DNA from: Pseudomonas lopnurensis | Lineage (GTDB): Bacteria; Pseudomonadota; Gammaproteobacteria; Pseudomonadales; Pseudomonadaceae | DNA: 60,327 nt | Assembly (NCBI RefSeq): GCF_015070855.1 | Contig: NZ_JADDIX010000070.1 | Location: 1 to 60,327, forward strand | Direction of reading: 5' to 3' | Shown here: positions 60,292 to 60,327 of the stretch, in pieces | Numbering within the stretch: position 1 is the stretch's first letter | How the letters are laid out: each line of letters begins with the position of its first letter | The notes under the pieces: model-generated | What the model was told of the DNA's origin: nothing | The model's database searches: none | The model's input: only the letters and a program-made list of their open reading frames with translations | Position numbers and translations under genes: made by a program

Positions 60292-60327
60292 GGGCGGCAT
60301 CGCGGTGGATGTAAAAAGCGACATCCA

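Overview
The window is high-GC proteobacterial DNA. Gene content, codon use and repeat families point to a denitrifying pseudomonad, most likely of the stutzeri group (Pseudomonas/Stutzerimonas). The main reasons are a DNR-type regulator with a downstream dnrP-like gene, a second DNR-like regulator divergent from nrdD, NorR with a YtfE/DnrN protein, ubiUVT, an ftrABCD iron-uptake operon, and Pseudomonas-style REP palindromes. No rRNA, tRNA or CRISPR array was found.

Region 1 (1-11.9 kb) is a catabolic module. A nine-gene minus-strand run encodes enoyl-CoA hydratase, 3-hydroxyacyl-CoA dehydrogenase, thiolase, a class III CoA-transferase, a tripartite tricarboxylate-type transporter (tctC, tctB, tctA) and a dedicated electron-transfer flavoprotein (etfB, etfA). 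Divergent from it are an IclR regulator and an acyl-CoA dehydrogenase. Together they form a complete route: uptake of an organic acid, CoA activation, beta-oxidation and electron transfer. I read it as dicarboxylate (adipate-like) catabolism; the substrate is inferred. Two similar IclR-type palindromes sit in the divergent promoter.

Region 2 (11.9-31.4 kb) is accessory metabolism and efflux. It holds a LysR gene facing two luciferase-like monooxygenases and two paralogous TIM-barrel isomerases; an ABM-domain monooxygenase with its own LysR gene; a NimT/CynX-type exporter; and a TetR-controlled EmrAB/OprM-like tripartite pump with an appended DUF190 gene and a downstream short-chain dehydrogenase that share operator motifs. 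It ends with a type II NADH dehydrogenase and an aryl-alcohol/aldehyde dehydrogenase pair with a divergent LysR gene.

Region 3 (31.4-39.6 kb) is a scarred accessory region. It holds a secreted hydrolase, a decayed IS66 transposase fused head to head to a truncated IS3 transposase, two glyoxalase-fold (VOC) genes, a broken tetR, a saccharopine-dehydrogenase-like gene, an SDR, an AraC regulator, and an IS630 remnant interrupted by a REP-bearing element of about 182 bp.

Region 4 (39.5-48.9 kb) has a LysR/pirin pair, an AsmA-like protein, a CBS-domain protein, a guanidinium exporter (gdx) behind a guanidine-II riboswitch, a DHA2 transporter, and ftrABCD behind a Fur box.

Region 5 (48.9-60.3 kb) is an anaerobic/NO-response island: nrdD, a separate 51-residue glycyl-radical-type tail gene and nrdG; two CRP/FNR regulators; a DGC-domain zinc protein; ubiT-ubiV-ubiU for O2-independent ubiquinone synthesis; norR divergent from a sigma-54 promoter that drives ytfE/dnrN; then dnr and a dnrP-like gene. 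Four FNR/DNR-type boxes and two NorR-type half-site pairs link these genes into one low-oxygen/NO circuit.
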